In this document: positions 7,401 through 14,825 of the stretch, in pieces | How positions within the stretch are numbered: the first letter of the stretch is position 1 | Layout of the letters: each line of letters begins with the position of its first letter | Source of the DNA: Candidatus Saccharimonadota bacterium | GTDB lineage: Bacteria > Patescibacteriota > Saccharimonadia > Saccharimonadales > SLHW01 | Direction of reading: 5' to 3' | Length of the DNA stretch: 24,920 bases | Assembly (NCBI GenBank): GCA_007135955.1 | Contig: SLHW01000009.1 | Location: 1-24,920 of the forward strand | Translations under genes and position numbers: made by a program | The notes under the pieces: model-generated | Told to the model about the DNA's origin: nothing | The model's input: the letters and a program-made list of their open reading frames with translations, nothing else | Database searches by the model: none

Positions 7401-7674
7401 GCTCATCTTCTACGCCGTGTTGCTACAACACAGTCCGAGGTTTAGTGACAGTATAGGTATTGAAGGCGAGATGATCTACCTCGAAGCAGAAAATAAGAAT
7501 GATCTTTCCCGAAGCTATCACCCAAGCAAAGAAGATATTTCGAGAATGCAATCACTCATTGGTATCGTATGGCAAAAGATAACATCCCTAGATTTTATCG
7601 ATACATCAAATTATGAAGATAGCTTTGATGGAATCGTCCAGTTCGAAGAAGATTTGCTCAGCCATAAAATATAA
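4450..7674 (+). CDS. UvrD/PcrA-type superfamily 1 helicase fused to a RecB-like PD-(D/E)XK nuclease
   Basis: A 1074-aa protein with all SF1A helicase motifs in order: Q motif (LNDEQRLAV, 11-19), Walker A GPGTGKT (31-37), Ia (LTFTNKAATNM, about 61), Walker B DEFQDTNDAQ (about 328), III VGDDDQSIFRFNGA, IV NYRSSQ, V TVHKSKGLEFD and VI MMYVAVTRAKRD (about 735). From about 850 a nuclease domain follows: GTAMHSVL, GKIDRLD (about 941), VVDYKTG (about 957) and QLIFYAVLL (about 984). These are the His, Asp, Asp-x-Lys and QxxxY positions of the RecB/AddB/Cas4 nuclease family. The layout matches AdnB/AddA-like single-polypeptide resection enzymes, so a role in double-strand-break end processing or DNA repair is likely. 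All catalytic residues appear intact. No partner subunit is encoded nearby. Confidence 0.9.
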   Translation: MAEFDKTYNQLNDEQRLAVDTIDGPLLVIAGPGTGKTQLLSARVANILKKTDADASSILCLTFTNKAATNMRDRLTELIGIDAHRVVVKTFHSFAAEIMNIYPEYFWNGARLSTAPDAVQIEIIQDILTRLPLDNPLAMKFAGQFTAINDVQKGLKLAKEAGLTPEKLAATIKLNEAYIDVIESELVEILSETLNIKKLDELRDKIDNLPPQGISEEARPLLPLDTIIKESLAEAITLDEGTNKTENTGKWKRRWIQTVAGQKGMFDERKRNSWWRSLADVYQSYRTELHNRGYYDYADMLVEVISQLEQRDDLRADIQERFLYVLIDEFQDTNDAQMRLAHLVSDHHSANNKPNIMAVGDDDQSIFRFNGAELNNMLGFSRSYPSAKLIVLTENYRSSQDVLDTAAKVIDHAEDRIVKRRADISKELIAKNPPIQKSTILHRSYNSREEQLSDVAKNIEAQKSYSSTAVIARNHSSLRMMADLLLRKKVPVRYEQQRNILDHEIVQQLELLADAVLAIKEGDVDTVNFSISRLLRYPAWGIDAKDLWQIAVENYRNPNWLDTMTSSSNNTLSSTAEWLHWLSSENAHQPLPVLIEHLLGLRESEVFTSPIRQYYFEKKRDNDDYLHGLSAVQLLRSAVDDFIKADQQATLTDFLRFLQIHRENQQFITDESPFVQAEDSVELLTVHKSKGLEFDRVYIIDAVEGNWQPRAGGRKPPANLPLQPHGDDDDDYARMMYVAVTRAKRDVIATSYRFDHAGQEVLPTPLIRNSFSKIKDIEAQDTSTIIQTLEEHLRWPVIEAGQMNAYLRGRLEDYQLSVTHLLNFLDVTAGGPKYFTERNLLRLPSAKTTSMGFGTAMHSVLQEAQLQRNRGELSIKALEDIYENALAQERLEKQEHARYRQHGIETIHRLFNTIGLDLPRGSKPEQSFQDILVGKARLSGKIDRLDYINKTQVRVVDYKTGRPLRSFATKDKLLQEKVWRQKTQLIFYAVLLQHSPRFSDSIGIEGEMIYLEAENKNDLSRSYHPSKEDISRMQSLIGIVWQKITSLDFIDTSNYEDSFDGIVQFEEDLLSHKI

Positions 7675-7677
7675 TAA

Positions 7678-8658
7678 TTATAGATAGCTACTAGCTGAGC
7701 GTTTTATCTGCTGGATTCGAAATACCGGCAGGGTACCATCAGTCAGTGTTGCTGAAGTAGCTAGCGTGTAGACTAGCTGGCTTAGCAGTGCCTTGTCACG
7801 AATCTCGTCGTCTTCATACAAGCGACTGTTAATGCTGTGTAGTCGCCACAGATCTACCGCGAATACCTGGATAGACTCTTTACTAGCATCACGGACAGCA
7901 AACTGATTAACAGTGTAGTTCTCAACTTCATTAAGTAAAACAAACATTTCTTGATGGCCCTTGACCAGTTGCTTGATTACCTTTTCTCGGGAATCAATGC
8001 TATTCATTATTACTTGTCCGCGATATTCTTTGTCTTTTATTTCATCACTGAACGACTCATATGATTCAATCACTTCATCAAGCACCATTGCGTCAACATC
8101 TGGAATCAATGCTCGAATTGTATCAGTTATTAGTCGCTGATATTTTACAGCATTAGCAATAATCAAAGGAGCGTTATCAATTGCACCACAACCACTATTG
8201 ATTTCGCCAGCGTGCTCATCGGTATGCGCGCCGTAATCTATATCGTGGTCGTCTAACATGGCCATAGCAGATTCAAATGCCGAAGTTACGTTTTCTGGCT
8301 GCGTCGCTGATACAGCAATTTCTGCTGCTAATGCCATCGTCGGGCCACCGCCAAACACTTTCGCTCGGTTGAGCGACTTCTTGTAGAGCTTATCTCCTTG
8401 CTTAATGTAAACTACTCTACCATCGTCATCAGTAACGCCACGACCATCACCACAGCCATCGTCATCTATATATTCACCAACTTCTTGATCTATTTCGATT
8501 AAGATTTTGCCAGGGTCGGTAATTACGTCGATAACTTTATCTACTTCTATATTGTCAATCTCTGAGTTAGTGCGTTGAGCGTACGAAATTTCACCTTCGC
8601 CAAAGCCAAGGCCCTCCGGAGCTACGGGAAATACACTGATATCATTTGCCTCTGGCAT
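7678..8658 (-). CDS. Unknown 326-aa protein with carbonic-anhydrase-like CxDxR...H...C pattern
   Basis: Soluble acidic protein without signal peptide. Residues 66-74 read DDGCGDGRG, giving Cys69-x-Asp71-x-Arg73. Then come a glycine-rich FGGGPTMALAAEIA (102-115) and DYGAHTDEHAGEINSGCGAID (141-161) with His145, His149 and Cys157. Beta- and zeta-class carbonic anhydrases bind zinc or cadmium with Cys-x-Asp-x-Arg, a His and a second Cys within CGA-like sequence, so the pattern is suggestive. Spacings are not exact and the C-terminal half is unrelated helical sequence. The ATG has AGGAAAGGA 11 bases upstream. Its stop is 3 bases from that of the convergent helicase. Confidence 0.65.
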   Translation of the reverse strand: MPEANDISVFPVAPEGLGFGEGEISYAQRTNSEIDNIEVDKVIDVITDPGKILIEIDQEVGEYIDDDGCGDGRGVTDDDGRVVYIKQGDKLYKKSLNRAKVFGGGPTMALAAEIAVSATQPENVTSAFESAMAMLDDHDIDYGAHTDEHAGEINSGCGAIDNAPLIIANAVKYQRLITDTIRALIPDVDAMVLDEVIESYESFSDEIKDKEYRGQVIMNSIDSREKVIKQLVKGHQEMFVLLNEVENYTVNQFAVRDASKESIQVFAVDLWRLHSINSRLYEDDEIRDKALLSQLVYTLATSATLTDGTLPVFRIQQIKRSASSYL

Positions 8659-8774
8659 AAGCTGATTGTCCTTTCCTGTGGTTGTCGGTGTGGTTTCTTA
8701 GACCGAACGCTTCTAAATTAATACGCTCACAAGCAACAATCTTACTCGCCTGATTTTAATAAATCAACCAGAAA

Positions 8775-8784
8775 ATATCACACT
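8775..8784 (-). promoter_or_regulatory. AGTGTGATAT motif upstream of the 326-aa gene
   Basis: On the minus strand this 10-mer reads toward the gene at 8658. The same 10-mer occurs, also pointing at the downstream gene, at 3548-3557 and 16885-16894. A second CACACT lies directly beside it at 8787-8792. Confidence 0.35.
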
Positions 8785-8799
8785 GGCACACTATTAGAT

Positions 8800-8820
8800 A
8801 TCAAGTATCAAGTATCAAGT
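8800..8820. repeat. Three tandem copies of ATCAAGT
   Basis: Three perfect head-to-tail copies of the 7-base unit, followed by a partial AT, 7 bases beyond the atpC stop. The region 8659-8827 has no recognisable intrinsic terminator for the ATP synthase operon. Confidence 0.8.
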
Positions 8821-8827
8821 ATTTGCA

Positions 8828-9262
8828 TTATCCCTTACGGGAACGGCGGCGTTTTTTGAGCTCAGCTACTTTGAGCTCAGTTCGCGAGCGATTTATCATC
8901 GCCTGAGCGTGCTCAAGTGACATCTGATCCTTGGCTTCGTTTCTCAAATTGTGAGCGCGCTCAAGAGCGGCTTTGATGTCGGCCTCGTTGAGGTCGTCTT
9001 CACCGGCGGCTTCATCGGCGAGCAGCCGGACAGTATCGTCACTTAATTCAATAACGCCTCCGCCAGTGGAGAAGTACTCTATCATGTCATCAGGGTACTC
9101 TGGCTTTCGACGAATACCTATCATACCCTGGCTAGCTAAGCTGATGAGTGGCATATGATCCTTAAAGATAGCAATCTGTCCTTGGGGTGTCGGCAGAAGC
9201 ACCTCATGAACAGTATCACTAAACTTGATGCCCCGAAGCGTGACCAGCTCGAACTTAATCAT
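8828..9262 (-). CDS. atpC: F-type ATP synthase epsilon subunit
   Basis: A 144-aa protein of normal length. The N-terminal beta sandwich is recognisable (FELVTLRGIKF, TPQGQIAIFKDHMPLIS, STGGGVIELSDDTVRLLAD) and the C-terminal part forms the two-helix hairpin (DIKAALERAHNL... HAQAMINRSRTELKVAELKKRRR). Epsilon links the rotor to the catalytic head and can inhibit ATP hydrolysis. It is the last gene of the operon. Its ATG overlaps the TGA of the 61-aa gene (ATGA), with GGAGGTG 6 bases upstream inside that gene. Confidence 0.95.
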   Translation of the reverse strand: MIKFELVTLRGIKFSDTVHEVLLPTPQGQIAIFKDHMPLISLASQGMIGIRRKPEYPDDMIEYFSTGGGVIELSDDTVRLLADEAAGEDDLNEADIKAALERAHNLRNEAKDQMSLEHAQAMINRSRTELKVAELKKRRRSRKG

Positions 9263-9444
9263 GCCGCCACCTCCGCAGTTGAGTTAATCGAGGAGTCATC
9301 TGGGGCTTGCTCAACAAGAATTAATTTGTCCGTCACGGTACGCATACCCTCAGGAGTTAGAGTAACGATTCTATCGCCACCAATACAACGCTTCAATTCT
9401 TCACCTGAAATATAAATACTTGCACCTTGGCCTTCGTTTGACAT
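9259..9444 (-). CDS. Small unknown protein in the atp operon (61 aa), between atpD and atpC
   Basis: Soluble peptide MSNEGQGASIYISGEELKRC followed by a basic/hydrophobic ITLTPEGM-like central part and an acidic, Ser/Ala-rich tail. There is no membrane segment and one Cys. The ATG shares its A with the preceding TAA (TAATG), and its stop overlaps atpC by 4 bases, so it is translationally coupled on both sides. AAGG lies 9 bases before the ATG. I recognise no family. The position between beta and epsilon suggests a role in the assembly or regulation of this complex. Confidence 0.7.
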   Translation of the reverse strand: MSNEGQGASIYISGEELKRCIGGDRIVTLTPEGMRTVTDKLILVEQAPDDSSINSTAEVAA

Positions 9445-9743
9445 TACGAATTACCTTTTTGTCTTTGAGCTTCTCGTTGCTGGATTTGATCAAGCATTTC
9501 TGGAGAAATTTGATCGGTTCTCGTCAACCCCCATTGCGTTTCGATAAGGTCCGGCTGATTGCCATAACCATCATTAATTCGACCAGTAACTGATCCCGCT
9601 GCCGCAATCTTGCCTATTCGCCCTGGTAAAGATATTGTACCGTCCGGACCAATCTCAATTGATGGTCTTTCGTCGCCTTCAGCTAACTCTCGAGCAGCTA
9701 GTTCTAGTGCCTCTTGATTGGTTGGGGTGTCCCGATAAGCCAC
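9444..9743 (-). CDS. Small unknown protein in the atp operon (99 aa), after atpD
   Basis: Starts at GTG 4 bases after the atpD stop; AAGGAGG lies 11 bases upstream inside atpD. The N-terminus is helical and acidic (EALELAARELAEGDERP), the middle reads SIEIGPDGTISLPGRIGKIAAAG, then a Gly/Asn-rich linker, and the C-terminus is a polar helix (ISPEMLDQIQQREAQRQKG). It has no membrane segment and no Cys. The stop overlaps the next start by one base. I recognise no family. It is coupled to ATP synthase expression by position and overlap. Confidence 0.7.
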   Translation of the reverse strand: MAYRDTPTNQEALELAARELAEGDERPSIEIGPDGTISLPGRIGKIAAAGSVTGRINDGYGNQPDLIETQWGLTRTDQISPEMLDQIQQREAQRQKGNS

Positions 9744-9747
9744 AGTG

Positions 9748-11133
9748 TTACTTGACCTCCTTGATTGAGCCCTTCATGTAGAAGGCCTGCTCACTTTTTT
9801 CGTCATGTTTGCCGTCGAGGATTTCGCGGAAGCCGGCAATCGTATCTTTAAGCGAAACGTATGAGCCGGTATTGCCAGTAAACTTTTCGGCTACAAAGAA
9901 CGGTTGAGAAAGAAACCGCTGGATACGCCGTGCGCGGGCAACGGTCTGCTTGTCTTCGTCAGACAGCTCTTCCATGCCCAAGATGGCAATGATATCTTGA
10001 AGGTCTTTATATCGCTGTAAAATTTGCTGTACACCACGAGCAACGTCATAGTGCTCATTGCCGACAATTTCTGGATCAAGAATAGTCGAGTTACTGTCAA
10101 GCGGATCAACCGCTGGGTAAATACCGATTTCGGTCAAGGCGCGATTTAGCACAATGGTTGAATCAAGGTGCGAAAACGTCGTCGCTGGCGCCGGGTCAGT
10201 CAAGTCGTCAGCTGGCACATAGACTGCCTGGATAGAAGTAACCGAGCCTTTTTTTGTACTAGTGATGCGCTCTTGGAGGCGACCCATTTCTTCGGCCAAA
10301 TTCGGCTGGTAGCCCACCGCACTTGGCATACGACCGAGCAGGGCAGACACTTCGGAGCCAGCTTGAGTAAAGCGGTAAATATTGTCAATAAACAGCAACA
10401 CGTCTTTGCCTTCATCACGAAAACCCTCGGCCATAGTCAGGCCACTCAAAGCAACACGCAATCGAGCGCCTGGCGGTTCATTCATTTGTCCAAAAACGAG
10501 CGACGTTTTGTCGAGGACACCGGCTTCTTTCATCTCGTAGTAGAGATCGTTGCCCTCACGGGTACGCTCGCCAACGCCAGCAAAGACGGAGTTACCGCTA
10601 TGAAATTTGGCGATGTTGTTGATTAACTCCTGAATAAGTACGGTTTTGCCAACGCCAGCTCCGCCGAATAATCCAACCTTTCCACCTTTGGTAATTGGCG
10701 CGATCAGGTCGATGACCTTGATACCAGTTTCAAGTATTTCGGTCTCACCGGATTGCTCGGATAGAGTAGGGGGGGTGCGGTGGATTGCGGCTGTTTCTTT
10801 GAAGTTACTGTCGCCATCGTCAATCGGCTCTCCAATAACATTAAACATACGCCCCTGCGTTGCCTCACCGATTGGCACACTGATGGGTGCGCCGGTATCT
10901 TCTACGCTAAACCCACGCTGTAGTCCGTCTGTACCACTAAGCGCAATGGTACGGACACTAGTCTCACTCAAGTGCTGCGCTACCTCGAGCACAACTTCAC
11001 GGTCTTCGTCTTTGATTTTTAGTGCGTTGTTGATAGCCGGTAATCTACCTTCCGGGAAGGTTACATCTATCACAACGCCGACGATTTGGGTAATTAAACC
11101 GGTCGTAGTTGATTGCTTTGTCGCGACTGACAT
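9748..11133 (-). CDS. atpD: F-type ATP synthase beta subunit (catalytic)
   Basis: A 461-aa protein of typical length. It has Walker A GGAGVGKT (157-164), GVGERTREGNDLY with the catalytic Glu, the Walker B region VLLFIDNIYRFTQAG, and the SALLGRMPSAVGYQP signature. It forms the three catalytic sites of F1 that make ATP from ADP and phosphate. The ATG shares its A with the TAA of the 67-aa gene (TAATG). The flanking small genes are not part of the standard operon. Confidence 0.98.
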   Translation of the reverse strand: MSVATKQSTTTGLITQIVGVVIDVTFPEGRLPAINNALKIKDEDREVVLEVAQHLSETSVRTIALSGTDGLQRGFSVEDTGAPISVPIGEATQGRMFNVIGEPIDDGDSNFKETAAIHRTPPTLSEQSGETEILETGIKVIDLIAPITKGGKVGLFGGAGVGKTVLIQELINNIAKFHSGNSVFAGVGERTREGNDLYYEMKEAGVLDKTSLVFGQMNEPPGARLRVALSGLTMAEGFRDEGKDVLLFIDNIYRFTQAGSEVSALLGRMPSAVGYQPNLAEEMGRLQERITSTKKGSVTSIQAVYVPADDLTDPAPATTFSHLDSTIVLNRALTEIGIYPAVDPLDSNSTILDPEIVGNEHYDVARGVQQILQRYKDLQDIIAILGMEELSDEDKQTVARARRIQRFLSQPFFVAEKFTGNTGSYVSLKDTIAGFREILDGKHDEKSEQAFYMKGSIKEVK

Positions 11134-11336
11134 TAGTTAATGCCCCTTCCTTCATCAATGCATGCTGGAGTGTGTGGCTCTTCTGCTTCTGCAAGGTCAA
11201 TAATTAGCTGTACCGCTTGAGTGTCAGGTAGCCGCGGTTGAGATTCAATTTGTGCTAGAGAATATTCCATTTGGCTAGCCTGTACAACTTCTAGGTCACG
11301 TGGACCAATTCCTTCAAATGATTCTTGTAATGCCAT
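11133..11336 (-). CDS. Small unknown protein in the atp operon (67 aa), between atpG and atpD
   Basis: Acidic soluble peptide (MALQESFEGIGPRDLEVVQ..., QAVQLIIDLAEAEEPHTPA) with one Cys and no membrane segment. The ATG at 11336 has AGGAG 6 bases upstream and lies 12 bases after the atpG stop. Its TAA overlaps the atpD start by one base, so beta-subunit translation is probably coupled to it. No family is recognised. The ribosome binding site and coupling make it likely to be translated. Confidence 0.7.
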   Translation of the reverse strand: MALQESFEGIGPRDLEVVQASQMEYSLAQIESQPRLPDTQAVQLIIDLAEAEEPHTPACIDEGRGIN

Positions 11337-11348
11337 ATTTAACTCCTT

Positions 11349-12215
11349 TTACTTTATTGCCTCTGCACCACCAGTTATTTCTGCGAGCTCCTGAGTAATC
11401 GCCGCCTGTCTAGCGGTATTGTACTCGAGCGTCAGGTCGTCTATCAAATCACCAGCGTTATCGGTAGCACTCTTCATCGCCATCATACGAGCAGAGTGTT
11501 CGCTCGCTTGGCTTTCGTTGAATGCCTGATTAAGCTGCACCTCAATTAGTCGCTCTGTTACTTGCTCGAGTACGGCTTGAGGATTAGGCTCAACAGCTGC
11601 TTCATCTATATCGGGTTTTATTTCAGTTTCTTTAAACACAGCTGGCAGCAACCGCTGAGTTGTAACGACTTGCTGAATGCTGGAGCGAAAATGGGTATAG
11701 GTAACATCGACTACATCAACAGAGCCATCATGGAACTTATCTGTAATCGTCTTGAGAATAGGACTTATATCACTGGCAGTAGGTAATTCAGGGAACTGCT
11801 CATATACACCGATTACTTCTACGTCATCTAATCGATTAACCAAGCTGGCACCCTTGCGACCGATTACAACAACGCTGCTCTGAACCGCGCTAGACATATC
11901 TTGATGCAATTCTTTCATAAAGACTCGAAACAGGTTGCTGTTGAAGGCTCCAGCGAGACCTCTATCGCTCGTAATAAATACGTGCAGACGGCGGCTTACC
12001 ATTCTCTGAGTATATAGCGGGTGCTTTGAGACATCGGTAACTTCACTAAGTCGCTTTAATATTCGGCGAGCTAGCCGTCCAAACTCTCGACTGCTGAGCG
12101 CATATTCTTGGGCACGGCGCATCTTGCTGGCCGCTACCATCTCCATTGCCTTAGTGATTTGCTTGGTATTTTTTACACTGCCAATTCGTTGTTTGAGTTG
12201 TTGAGTGCTCGCCAT
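11349..12215 (-). CDS. atpG: F-type ATP synthase gamma subunit
   Basis: A 288-aa protein of normal length. It has the N-terminal signature QLKQRIGSVKNTKQITKAMEMVAASKMRRAQ, the central ITSDRGLAGAFNSN and the C-terminal ARMMAMKSATDNAGDLIDDLTLEYNTARQAAITQELAEI. Together these form the coiled-coil shaft turning within F1. The ATG has GAGG 9 bases upstream. It is followed after 12 bases by the 67-aa gene rather than directly by atpD. Confidence 0.97.
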   Translation of the reverse strand: MASTQQLKQRIGSVKNTKQITKAMEMVAASKMRRAQEYALSSREFGRLARRILKRLSEVTDVSKHPLYTQRMVSRRLHVFITSDRGLAGAFNSNLFRVFMKELHQDMSSAVQSSVVVIGRKGASLVNRLDDVEVIGVYEQFPELPTASDISPILKTITDKFHDGSVDVVDVTYTHFRSSIQQVVTTQRLLPAVFKETEIKPDIDEAAVEPNPQAVLEQVTERLIEVQLNQAFNESQASEHSARMMAMKSATDNAGDLIDDLTLEYNTARQAAITQELAEITGGAEAIK

Positions 12216-12279
12216 ATTACACTACCTCGCATCCTTGGTTGCTGTGATCCGATTAGAGCTAGTCGTTAGTGTAGGGCGA

Positions 12280-13854
12280 TTATTCATTGCTCTCATCTTT
12301 AGCGTTAGACTGAGCCGCATCTGTTTCGTAAGTCTTTGCAATCTTGTGGGCGACGTCTAGAATCTTTTGTTTGGTCTTGTCGTCTGGCTTATCACCTTCA
12401 TTTAGCGTGACGATTAGTTTTTCGTGATGCTGAGCTAACTCACTAAGTAGCGTCTCTTTGACATTCTTTATATCTTCTAGTGACACTACGTCGAAGGCAC
12501 CCTCATTGGCAGCAAGCAGCAGCGCAGTCTGCTCCCAGATACCTAAAGGACTGTACTGAGGTTGCTTGAGTAGTTCAGTTAAGCGCTGGCCCCGCTCGAT
12601 GCGCTGCTTAGTATCGGCGTCTAAGTCGCTCGAAAATTGGGCAAATGCCGCCAGCTCACGAAATTGAGCCAAGCTGAGACGCAAGTTTCCGGCAACACTC
12701 TTAACTGCTTTGGTCTGAGCAGATCCACCCACGCGAGAGACCGATAGCCCGACAGATACAGCTGGACGGATACCCTGGTTAAACAAGCTAGTTTCCATAA
12801 AAATCTGACCATCAGTAATCGAGATAACGTTAGTCGGGATGTAGGCACTAATATCACCAGCCTGAGTCTCAATAATCGGTAGAGCAGTGAGACTACCAGC
12901 ACCGAGTTCATCGTTCAGCTTGGCAGCACGCTCGAGCAAACGAGAGTGCAGATAAAAAACATCTCCCGGGTAAGCTTCGCGACCTGGTGGTCGACGAAGC
13001 AATAATGACATCTGTCGATACGCCGCAGCATGCTTAGACAAATCATCATAAATAATCAATGCGTGCTGGCCATTGTCGCGGAAATATTCGCCCATACTGC
13101 AACCGGCGTATGGGGCAAGATATTGCAAGCTTGCCGGATCGGCAGCAGATGTTGCCACAATAATCGACTGATCCATAACACCTTCTCGCTTGAGTCGCTC
13201 AACTAAACGAGCAATCTTACTAAGCTTTTGTCCAACTGCTACGTATATGTTAATAACGCCAGTCTCTTGAGCGTGCTGGTTAATCATAGTGTCAACTGCA
13301 ACCGCTGTTTTACCAGTCTGACGGTCGCCAATAATTAATTCTCGCTGTCCACGACCAATTGGCACCATCGCATCAATTGAGAGCAGACCGGTCATCAGTG
13401 GTTCGTGCACACTTTTACGGTCTAGTACGCTCGGTGCCTGTTGTTCAACAGGACTAGTTTGCTTGGCGTTAATCGGACCTTTGTCATCAAGGGGTTGGCC
13501 AAGCGGATTGACTACTCGTCCTACGAGCTCAGGACCAACTGGTACTTCCAGAATTTTTCCGGTCAATCGAGCAGTTGCACCAGCACCGATGCCGGCCTCT
13601 TCGCCCAGCAACACCGCACCAATCTCGTCGTCCCCCAAGTTAAGTGCAAACGCAGTGACAGTCGTACCATCAGTCGATTCGATATCAATCATTTCGCTAT
13701 AGCCACAGCTACGCAAGCCATAGATCCAAGCAATACCATCGCCAATACGAGTAACGACACCCACTTGCTCTATTTCTGGTCGCGCTTTAAGCTCAGCAAT
13801 TGCATCGCGAATGTCCTGGCTTAGTTCTTTTACAGATATATCTACGTTACTCAT
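12280..13854 (-). CDS. atpA: F-type ATP synthase alpha subunit
   Basis: A 524-aa protein. It has Walker A GDRQTGKT (176-183), the IIYDDLSKHAAAYRQMSLLLRRPPGREAYPGDVFYLHSRLLERAAKL region and SVGLSVSRVGGSAQ, which carries the arginine finger. It contributes non-catalytic nucleotide sites and the arginine finger to F1. The last ~20 residues form an acidic, Asn/Ser-rich tail. GAGGAG precedes the ATG by 5 bases, 12 bases after atpH. A 64-base gap to atpG has no visible gene. Confidence 0.98.
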   Translation of the reverse strand: MSNVDISVKELSQDIRDAIAELKARPEIEQVGVVTRIGDGIAWIYGLRSCGYSEMIDIESTDGTTVTAFALNLGDDEIGAVLLGEEAGIGAGATARLTGKILEVPVGPELVGRVVNPLGQPLDDKGPINAKQTSPVEQQAPSVLDRKSVHEPLMTGLLSIDAMVPIGRGQRELIIGDRQTGKTAVAVDTMINQHAQETGVINIYVAVGQKLSKIARLVERLKREGVMDQSIIVATSAADPASLQYLAPYAGCSMGEYFRDNGQHALIIYDDLSKHAAAYRQMSLLLRRPPGREAYPGDVFYLHSRLLERAAKLNDELGAGSLTALPIIETQAGDISAYIPTNVISITDGQIFMETSLFNQGIRPAVSVGLSVSRVGGSAQTKAVKSVAGNLRLSLAQFRELAAFAQFSSDLDADTKQRIERGQRLTELLKQPQYSPLGIWEQTALLLAANEGAFDVVSLEDIKNVKETLLSELAQHHEKLIVTLNEGDKPDDKTKQKILDVAHKIAKTYETDAAQSNAKDESNE

Positions 13855-13866
13855 CAGTTCTCCTCA

Positions 13867-14262
13867 CTACGTTTTTACTGCTTGCTTCAATGCGTTTATT
13901 CGACTACGAACACTAACGTCTAATACCTCGTCACCAGCAACGATACGAGCTCCACCGAGCAAAGATGGATCTATTTGTTCGCTCAAAGTCACAGCCTGCT
14001 TCTCGGAAAATAACTGAGTAATTGCTGACCGAACATCCGCTGTTAATGCATGGCGACTCTTAATATTTACTTCCAGTACTCCAGTAATTGAGCGCATCGT
14101 CTGAGATAAGCTACGGACCAACATGTCAGCTTTTCCGCCATAACCTTGGCTGACCATGTAGGCGGCAACTTTTTTGGCGACTAGCTGTGGATTATCTCCA
14201 CGTTCCAGCATCATCACGATTACTTGAGAAATCTTTTTATAATCAATGTTGGTTTGTGTCAT
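13867..14262 (-). CDS. atpH: F-type ATP synthase delta subunit (short form)
   Basis: 131 aa, against about 175-180 for typical bacterial delta subunits. The C-terminal signature DPSLLGGARIVAGDEVLDVSVRSRINALKQAV is well conserved. The N-terminal six-helix domain, which normally clamps the top of the alpha3beta3 head, is reduced and lacks the usual YAKAL-type start. The ATG overlaps the atpF TGA (ATGA). There is no frameshift evidence: both ends abut neighbouring genes normally, so the short form appears genuine. Confidence 0.9.
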   Translation of the reverse strand: MTQTNIDYKKISQVIVMMLERGDNPQLVAKKVAAYMVSQGYGGKADMLVRSLSQTMRSITGVLEVNIKSRHALTADVRSAITQLFSEKQAVTLSEQIDPSLLGGARIVAGDEVLDVSVRSRINALKQAVKT

Positions 14263-14786
14263 CGTGATGCCTCTGCAATTGCGCGCTCAATTAGGCGCAT
14301 ATCTTTTTCGCTCGTAAGCTTCTCTTCGATAACCGTCTCGGTAGCTGCAGCGACTAGCTCCACGAGCTCGGCCCGGAGCTTTTGCTGGGCCTTTTCCATA
14401 TCAGAAGTTATTTTGGCTTCAGCATCTGTTAGCATTTGGGCTACTTTGTTGGCGGCCTTTTCTTCGGCAGCTTTGATAATATGGCTAGACTCCTGATGAG
14501 CATCATCAAGAATCTTGTCGGCGTCTAGACGAGCTTCGTGAAGCTTTTGTTCGATAGTTTTTTGGAGCTGCTCAAGCTCTTTTTCCATCTTGATGCCAAG
14601 CCGCACGCCGCTGTCAATTTTTTTGTGGCGCTCTTGGAGCGTGGTGACAATCTTTTCTAGTGCATACTTTTTAACAATATAAAACAAAACCAGAAAGGTA
14701 AGACCCTGCGCCAATATCGCCCAAGGATCAAGCCCGAGTGCGCCGATCCCTTCGAGATCATCTCCGTTTGCGAAATAGTGCATCAT
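14259..14786 (-). CDS. atpF: F-type ATP synthase b subunit
   Basis: About 175 aa. It has a short N-terminus (MMHYFANGDDLEGIGALG), one membrane segment (WAILAQGLTFLVLFYIVKKY, about 22-41), and then a long charged, heptad-like helix with Ala-rich segments typical of the peripheral stalk. I chose the ATG at 14786 (or 14783); AGAAAGG lies 12 bases upstream. A TTG further upstream at 14816 would add 10 residues without a better signal. A single b gene suggests a homodimeric stalk. Confidence 0.93.
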   Translation of the reverse strand: MMHYFANGDDLEGIGALGLDPWAILAQGLTFLVLFYIVKKYALEKIVTTLQERHKKIDSGVRLGIKMEKELEQLQKTIEQKLHEARLDADKILDDAHQESSHIIKAAEEKAANKVAQMLTDAEAKITSDMEKAQQKLRAELVELVAAATETVIEEKLTSEKDMRLIERAIAEASR

Positions 14787-14825
14787 AGTGCGGTCATACC
14801 TTTCTGTTTGTAACAATTAATTGCT

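Noticed and set aside
10168..11140. Plus-strand frames of 152 and 164 codons
   Set aside because: They lie entirely opposite atpD, which has complete conserved motifs; their composition is that of an antisense shadow.
13867..14262. Frameshifted or truncated atpH
   Set aside because: The gene joins atpF by a normal ATGA overlap and atpA by a normal gap, and no missing N-terminal part is found in other frames nearby.
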